The notes under the pieces were generated by a model that worked only from the letters and a program-made list of their open reading frames with translations, did not search any database and was not told the DNA's origin. Positions 58,046-64,000 of a stretch of 64,000 nucleotides of DNA are shown here, piece by piece (the first letter of the stretch is position 1; each line of letters opens with the position of its first letter). This DNA is from Anthonomus grandis grandis (taxonomy: Eukaryota > Arthropoda > Insecta > Coleoptera > Curculionidae): positions 18,266,256-18,330,255 of the forward strand of contig NC_065561.1 in the NCBI RefSeq assembly GCF_022605725.1, read 5' to 3'. The position numbers and the translations under genes are program-made.

Positions 58046-60640
58046 ACTTCAACTACATGGAAACCTGTAAAAAAAGACCCCAGCTGCCTAAAATAAATTA
58101 AAAATTTTTTAGGGAACTTGAGATGCATGAAAACGCACTTTGAGTGCCTGAAAAACTGAGCAAAATGAGCTAAACTGCCTGGAATAAATAACAGTTTATT
58201 CTAAGAACTTGACACACATGAAAACATATTTTAGTTGCCTAGAAAAATGAGAAATAAGAAAATTTATTCCAGGGGCTTGAAGAACATAGAAAACCATTTT
58301 AACTACCTGCAAAACTGGGAAAAATAACGGAACTACCTGGAATAAATAAATTTTTATTCTATAAACTTAAATCGTATGAAAACCTGTTTCAACAACTTGG
58401 AAACCTTTAAAAAATAAACCCAAATTGCCTGAAATAAGTGAAAAATTATTTAAGGAACTTGGGATGCATGAAAACCCACTTTGACTGCCTGGAAAACTGA
58501 GCAAAATAACCTAAACTGCCTGGAAATAATGACAGTTTATTATAGACACCTAAAAACCCACTTCAGAAACCTGGAAAGCTAAGAAAAACGACTTTAACTG
58601 CCCGGAATAAATAATAATTTATTTTAGAAACTTGAAACTTAGTTCATTTGCCTGGAAAACTAAGAAAAAAAAATCAAATTGCGTAAAATAATTAAAAAAT
58701 TTTTCCAGGAACTTCAGACACATAAAAACCAACCCAACCCACTTTAACTTTCTAGAAAACTAGAAAAAATTTCCTCAAGCACCTGGAATAATTGAAAAAT
58801 TATTCTAGGAGCTTAATAGACATAAAAACTCACTTTTACTGCCTGAAAACTGGGGGAATATAACCCAAAATGTCTAAAATAAATGGCAGTTTATTCCAGG
58901 AACTTGAGGCATATTAAAAACCACTTCAACTGTCTGAAAAACTGAAGAAAATAACGAAAACCGCCTAAAATAAATGAGAGTTTATTCCAAAAACTTAAAG
59001 CATATAAAAAACTACTTTAACTACTTAAAAACCTAGCAAAATTTACCCCAACTGCCTGGAATAAATAAAAAAATATTCTAGGAACTTGAGAAACATGAAA
59101 ACTCACTTCAGAAACCTGAAAAACTAAGAAGAATAACTCCAACTGTCTGGAATAAATAGCAATTTCTTCTAGGAAGTTGAAACACATGAAAACTTACTTT
59201 AAGTAATTGGGAACCTGTAAAAAAAATACCCGAACTGCCTGAAATAAATTGAAAATTATTTAGGGAACTTGAGGTGCATGAAAACCTACTTTGAGTACCT
59301 GGAAAACTGAGAAAAATGACCCAAACTGCCTGGAATAAATAGCTATTTATTCTACGAACTTAAAACACATAAAAACGTACTTCAACTACACGGAAACCTG
59401 TGAAAAAAGACCCCAACTGCCTGAAATAAATTAAAAATTATTTAGGGAACTTGAGATGCATGAAAATCCACTTTGAGTGCCTGAAAAACAAAGCAAAATG
59501 ACCTAAACTGCCTGGAATAAATGACAGTTTATTTTAAGAACTGGAAACACATGAAAACATATTTTAGTTGCCTGGAAAAATGAGAAATAAGAAAATTTAT
59601 TCCAGGAGCTTGAAGAACATAGAATACCATTTTAACTACCTGAAAAACTAGGAAAAATAACGGAACTACTTGAAATACATAAAAATTTATTTTGTAAACT
59701 TACAAGATACGAAAAACCATTTCAAAAAGATCCTAACTGCCTAAAATAAATGAAAAATAATTAAAGGAACTTGGGATATGTAAGAACCCGGTTTAACTGC
59801 CTAGAAAATTGGGTAAAATAACCTAAACTGCCTGGAAATAATGATAGTTTATTCTAGGAACTTAAAACACCTAAAAACTCAATTGAGGAACCTGGAAACC
59901 TAAGAAGAATGACTTTAACTGCTTGGAATAAATGATAATTTATTTTAGAAATTTGGAGCCTAGTTCACACGGAAAACTAGAGAAAAAAAATGAAATTGCG
60001 TGAAATAATTAAAAAAATATTCCAGGAACTTCAGACACAGACATAAGAACTAACCAAACCCAGTTTTCTAACTTTTTAGAAAACTGGAAAAAATTACCTT
60101 AAGTACCTGGAATAAATGAAAAATTATTCTAGGAACTTAATAAACTGCCTGGAAAATTCGGAAAAATTACCTCAACTTCCTGGAATAAATGAAGAATTAT
60201 TCTAAATGCTTAAGACCAATGAAAAATCACTGCAGTTACTGTGAAACGTGGAAAAAAATACCCATAATGCCTAAACAGATAAAAAAAATTCCAAAAACTT
60301 GAAAGATATGAAAAATCGTATTAACTACTTGAAAAACTGCTTGGAATTTTTTTTAAAAATCATGTACATTATGCATAAAAAATTTGTCTGGAAAATTATT
60401 CAATAAATTTTTAACTAATATAAACATGCTAATCGTGCACATTAAAGTTATGCATAAAAAGCAGCTTTAAAACAGTTATTACAACTACTTAACAAAATTT
60501 CCCACGAGATTTATTATATGCTAATTATGTACATTAAAGTTATGCATAGAAAACCTAAACAAACAAAGTAATAAATTAAAAACGCCTTTCAGGGAGTTGA
60601 AGCATTAATTTTTTTTTAAAGGATACTTCAACTGCCTGGA
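58046..60640. repeat. 1.33-kb higher-order repeat within the array
   Basis: The run ACTTCAACTACA.GGAAACCTGT starts at 58046 and 59379. It is followed in both by TTTAGGGAACTTGAGATGCATG, GAAATAAGAAAATTTATTCCA, AACGGAACTAC.TG and CTTAACTT/TTAACTT blocks in the same order. A third partial copy lies in intron 1 from 27875, and an inverted one in 62875-63610. Confidence 0.8.
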
Positions 60641-60655
60641 CGAAATAAAAAAATA

Positions 60656-61103
60656 TTTTCTTTTATAGATAGTTAGTTTTATTGCAATTATCTTTTCCAC
60701 ACATTTGTATAATTACATTGAAAATTGATATAAAGGTTTATGATTACTTTAGAAAAGCACGACATTTTCTTGTGATTTCCTCAAAAAAAAATTGAGCGTC
60801 TAAAATGAGTCATAAAAGTGTTATTTCGTAATTTTTTTCTCAATCCAACTAGATAGATTTAATCATTTATGAGACTTAAATTTTACTCCAAAAATTAATT
60901 ATTTCCTCCCTTTTAACTATGACCAAACCAAGATCTTAATAAATAGATTTTTATACAATTGGTACAAAAAATTGGGTATTTTCCATCTAGCTTGGACTGA
61001 CCTAAATAAATGAATTCTTTTCTTATAATACCGAGATTGAAAAATATTTGTTTCGAAAGTTCATTAGTAGTTAAGAGTAATAAATTCGTTTCTTTCATTT
61101 CAG
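60656..61103. other. Intron 3, end
   Basis: AT-rich, no repeat. Ends in a polypyrimidine-rich acceptor (CGTTTCTTTCATTTCAG) at 61087-61103. Confidence 0.65.
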
Positions 61104-61195
61104 TAACGCAAACCTCTGTGAGCTGTAGATTGGGACAATTAACCGCTTCGTTATGGCTATTGACAATGTGGCTTTTCTTTCGTAATTTCGGGTAA
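61104..61195 (+). CDS. Beat-family protein, terminal exon with hydrophobic tail
   Basis: It follows a strong acceptor TTTCTTTCATTTCAG. The phase 1 overhang of the exon ending 51246 (G) plus TA gives valine, then 29 codons to TAA at 61193. The peptide is TQTSVSCRLG followed by QLTASLWLLTMWLFFRNFG. The last 19 residues hold a hydrophobic stretch (LTASLWLLTMWLFF) with almost nothing after it, as in a GPI-attachment signal or a short membrane anchor. Several Beat paralogues end that way, while others are purely secreted. The phase match, the stop and the poly(A) signal about 140 bp downstream support this as the last exon. The tail itself is not conserved enough to prove the family. Confidence 0.72.
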
Positions 61196-61360
61196 ATGAT
61201 TTATTGACTTTATATTTATATTTTTTTTTACTTTGTCCTAGTTTTATTGTGAATATTTTTTAAGAGAGTTTGAATAGCTTTAATGTTTGTACAATACATA
61301 ACTTAGAGAACAAAGAAAACGTCTGTAATCTGTAACAATAAAGTTATTATTATTTCAGTA
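61196..61360 (+). other. 3' UTR of the Beat gene
   Basis: AT-rich sequence after the stop codon, up to the likely cleavage site downstream of the AATAAA at 61337. The end is inferred. Confidence 0.5.
61337..61342 (+). terminator. Poly(A) signal AATAAA
   Basis: ACAATAAAGTT lies 142 bp after the stop codon, with a GT-rich element (TGTAGTGTCCCTGTGTGTGT) about 30-50 bases downstream. This is the usual layout of a metazoan cleavage site. Confidence 0.6.
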
Positions 61361-61569
61361 TGGATTTTTTGTAGTGTCCCTGTGTGTGTCATATTTTTTA
61401 AAAAAATAATAATAACGTAACTGATGAATGAATATAAAAATTTTCCTTATGTTTATAAAAGAAAATTTGAAGAGAAAAAACAGAAACCAAAAAAAATGTG
61501 TCAGACACAAAAAGTATTTTAGTAGTATTGCCAAAAAAATCTGAATGTTTGAGTGTATTTAACTCTTGA

Positions 61570-61758
61570 ATATTGAACTGTAGAATATACGTATATGATG
61601 TACGATTCTGCTTACAAAAAAAAATGACATGGGATTTACACATCTAGTTTTTAAATTTAATTACTACACGTCAAATATTTGATGAAGTTCTTCGGAAAAT
61701 CACTGTTTTTCGTCCATAATATCCAATCTAATAACGCTATTTTTATACTAAGTAGTTA
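61570..61758 (-). repeat. Inverted fragment of the foldback-family repeat
   Basis: On the minus strand this reads TTAGTATAAAAATAGCGTTATTAGATTGG, AAACAGTGATTTTCCGAA, TTCATCAAATATTTGACGTG, ACATCATATACGTATATTCTACAG. This matches 42400-42590 and 45010-45220 in order. It is cut at its end by the transposon starting at 61759. Confidence 0.8.
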
Positions 61759-62426
61759 TACAGGGTGTCCCATTAATAATGGTAAATATTTTAACAGCAG
61801 ATTCCTCTCATAAAAATAATGAGGTTAAGTTAAATTTTCCTAGTCCGAAAATGAAATGCAACCAAGATACAGGGTGATAAACATTAAGTTTTTTTTTTAA
61901 ATTTTACCCATAACTTAAGCATTTGTTCTTTGTTTTAAATAAAATTTGGTCTTAGGGGTTTCTTTATATGCCAAATATAAAACTTTAAATTCTTTTAAAT
62001 TATCTCATAGGGGGCACCACCAGCTTTATTTTAGTCTTTTTTAAACTCCATAACTTTTTTACACTTTGTATAATGTAATGTTTTATTATAAATTTTTATT
62101 CCGCAAGTGTTTTTCCTTAAAAAAGGTATACTTTAGAAATGTCGCTAGGATTTACCGTTCTCGAGATATTTGGACTTGAATATTTTTAAAAAAATGAATA
62201 TTTTTCTACTTTAAATTGAAAAAAAATAAGAAAAAAATGAAAACAAACAAAGTCACTGTCACGATTTATGTTTTTTTATGCTGTGGCGCGTTATAGCTCA
62301 CACAATTAGTTACTTTATTACCCTTTATTGCGTTATTTTTGTTAGTTATTAATAGTTCTGTTATTAATTGTTACTTGTTGCGTTAGTGTTAGTTCCAGTA
62401 GTCTTTATTTATCACTTTAGGTTAAG

Positions 62427-64000
62427 ATGCCTAGACCTCAATATTTCTCTAATTCGGAAATGCGAGATATGGTTTGTGTTTATGCCCAAGCAAATTACAA
62501 CGGTCTAAGAGCTTGTCGATTGTCGTTATGCGCAATTGTATCCAAATAGGAGGCAGCCAGAGTTTAAACTCTTTAAAAACGTTTACCAGAGACTCGGGGA
62601 AACGTGTTCATTCAGGCCCAAGCGAGATGTTGGGCGTCCAAATAGACGTAATGTGGATCAAGAAGAAGAAGTGTTAGTCCAGGTTGCTGAAGATCCAGAA
62701 ATAAGTGTAAGGCGTATGGCGGCAAGAACTGGAATTAGTAAGTCCTCAGTTTTAAGAATTTTTCATAGTGAGCGTCTTTATTCACACCATTTTACGCCAG
62801 TACAAAATCTTTTGGAGACAGATCTTCCAGCGAGGTTAGATTTCGCTCGCTATATTCACGAACAACAAAAGTAAGAAAATGTATTTATTTTCTATATTCT
62901 TCAAGCTCCTGCAATAAATTTTCTTATTTTTTATTTTTCCAGGCAATTGAAGTACATTTTTATGTAATTCAAGTTCTTATAATAAATTGTCATTTGTTCC
63001 AGGTAGTTTGGGTCATTTTTCCCAATTTTCCAAGCACTCAAAGTGGGTTTTCATGTTTCTCAAGTTCCCTAAATAATTTTCAATTTATTTCAGGCAGTTG
63101 GGATCTGTTTTCACAGGTTTACGTGTAGTTGAAGTACGTTTTTATGTGTTTAAGTTCTTAGAATAAATAGCTATTTATTCCAGGCAGTTTGGGTCATTTT
63201 GCCCAGTTTTCCAGGCACTCAAAGTGGATTTTCATGCACCTCAAGTTCCCTAAATAATTTTCAATTTATTCCAGGTAGTTGGGGTTAATTTTCCTAGGTT
63301 TTGAAGTAGTTAAAATGATTTTTCATATGCTTTAAGTTCCTGGAATAAACTCTCATCTATTTTAGGCAGTTTGGGTCATCTTTCCCCAGGTTTAAGGCAG
63401 TTGAAGTGGGTTTTCATGTTTCTGAAGTTCCTAGAATATTTTTTTATTTATTCCAGGCAGTTGGGTTTAATTTTCTTAGGTTTTGAAGTAGTTAAAGTGG
63501 TTTTTCATATGCTTTAAGTTCCTGGAATAAGCTCTCATTTATTTTAGTCAGTTTAGGCTATATTCCTCCAGTTTTCAGGTAGTTGAAGTGTGTTTTTATG
63601 TGTCTCAATGTCCTATTTATTATTAAAATTGTGTTTACGGATGAAGCGACTTTTACCCGACGGGGAATTTTTAATTTTAGAAACAAACATTCATGGGATA
63701 CTGCAAATCCAAACCTCATTACTGAAAGACTCTTTCAACACGAATTTAAAGTTAATATTTGGTGTGGTGTTAAAGACAATTTTTTTTAGGACCTTACTAC
63801 GAACAAAACTTATTGATTATTTAGAAAATTTGCCTTTAAATCTGCGCCAAGATATGATTTTTATGCAAGATGGCGCTCCTGCGCATTTTGCTAGACCCGT
63901 GAGAGAATATCTTAAGGCTAATTTCAACTGGATAGGACGTGGAAGTCAAAGACCTTGGCCCGCACGAAGTCCTGATTTCAACCCATTGGATTTTTGCGTA
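62427..64000 (+). pseudogene. DUF4817-type DDE transposase, disrupted and partial
   Basis: From ATG 62427: MPRPQYFSNSEMRDMVCVYA and NYNGLRACRL form the N-terminal helix-turn-helix. A net 4-base gain near 62516 shifts the frame, which resumes as YAQLYPNRRQPEFKLFKNVY, CSFRPKRDVGRPNRRN, a second HTH (ISVRRMAARTGISKSSVLRI) and LDFARYIHEQQ, to a stop at 62872. A repeat block of about 735 bp intervenes. The catalytic part then resumes as FIIKIVFTDEATFTRRGIFN (first Asp), ending at KDNFF with a stop at 63787. After a +1 shift at the T-run and loss of about 20 residues, it runs to the window edge as LLRTKLIDYLENLPLNLRQD, MQDGAPAHFARPV (second Asp), WIGRGSQRPWPARSPDFNPL (third acidic residue). Family placement rests on these DDE boxes. 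It cannot encode an active enzyme. Confidence 0.88.
62875..63610 (-). repeat. CCTGGAATAA array block, inverted, inside the transposase
   Basis: The + strand carries TTATTCCAGGCAGTTTGGGTCAT, CCAGGCACTCAAAGTGG and CTCAAGTTCCCTAAATAATT. The minus strand thus matches the intron 3 array (58.0-60.2 kb) unit for unit. It starts just after the codons for IHEQQ and ends just before those for FIIKIVFTDE, leaving the two transposase halves in the same frame but separated by stops. Confidence 0.88.

Larger units (their letters stand above)
54942..60655. repeat. CCTGGAATAA tandem array, intron 3
   Basis: About 5.6 kb of degenerate units. The typical order is AACTGCCTGGAATAAATAAA, TTATTCCAGGAACTTGAGAC, ACATGAAAACCCACTT and AACTGCCTGAAAACTGGG, then AAAATGACCCAAACTGCC. 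The alternation CCTGGAATAA/TTATTCCAGG gives an inverted repeat in nearly every unit. Open frames such as 56433-56696 and 57510-57773 follow the repeat and are not genes. It fades out by 60655 into AT-rich DNA. It is the same family as 24196-28480, 29280-35340 and 62875-63610. Confidence 0.92.
61759..64000 (+). mobile_element. Tc1/mariner-superfamily (DUF4817-type) transposon, 3' end outside window
   Basis: It begins at a TA dinucleotide followed by CAGGGTGTCCCATTAAT, a terminus class common in insect DUF4817-type elements, inside the inverted foldback repeat. About 660 bp of 5' non-coding DNA (with a second CAGGGTG at 61871 and GGTATACTTTAGAAATGTCG) precedes the transposase start at 62427. 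The coding region is damaged by indels and by an inverted CCTGGAATAA block. The right terminus is not in the window, so length and target duplication cannot be confirmed. Confidence 0.85.

Noticed and set aside
60913..61098. Minus-strand 61-codon open frame
   Set aside because: It lies directly before, and antisense to, the acceptor of the terminal Beat exon; composition is AT-driven.
62875..63610. Spliceosomal intron of the transposase
   Set aside because: A donor-like GTAAGA exists at the left edge, but no AG with a pyrimidine tract precedes the right half, and the block is clearly a piece of the local satellite family.

Overview
The window looks like insect nuclear DNA: AT-rich, with almost no long open frames, spliceosomal introns, an arthropod-type gene and insect-style transposons. 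A beetle is my best guess, but nothing here proves the order. I read the window as the 3' half of one gene of the beaten path (Beat) family on the + strand. Beats are immunoglobulin-domain proteins of axon guidance that bind Sidestep-type receptors. Four coding exons with matching splice phases lie at 23253-23388, 36869-37002, 51048-51246 and 61104-61195. Together they give 186 codons plus a stop, and the last one ends in a hydrophobic tail. The three introns are about 13.5, 14.0 and 9.9 kb. The 5' exons, which would encode the signal peptide and the start of the first Ig domain, are not in the window.

Layout. 1-22555: a tandem satellite of about 506 bp per unit, 44 full units and a partial one, very homogeneous, with nested multi-unit duplications. 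It probably sits in an upstream intron of the same gene. Two 16-base strings in it match, from memory, PacBio barcode bc1003 and look like assembly artefacts. Intron 1 (23389-36868) holds a 99/113-bp palindromic tandem repeat and a long TTAATTAA-rich array, both carrying CCTGGAAT(A/T)A cores, plus two decayed reverse transcriptase scraps. Intron 2 (37003-51047) holds a foldback-type repeat with G-rich and C-rich arms, a 4.4-kb LINE inserted in it, a transposon 5' fragment and a 174-bp satellite of about 16 copies. Intron 3 (51247-61103) holds transposon fragments, a perfect 79-bp hairpin with a hammerhead-like core, and another 5.6-kb CCTGGAATAA array with higher-order repeats.

61196-64000: after the gene's 3' UTR and poly(A) signal there is an inverted copy of the intron 2 repeat. 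Into it is inserted a Tc1/mariner-superfamily (DUF4817-type) transposon with a disrupted transposase. That transposase is itself interrupted by an inverted block of the CCTGGAATAA array.

The only likely functional gene in view is the Beat gene. Everything else is repeat or decayed mobile DNA in its introns or downstream. All calls were made by eye from the sequence, with no database search.
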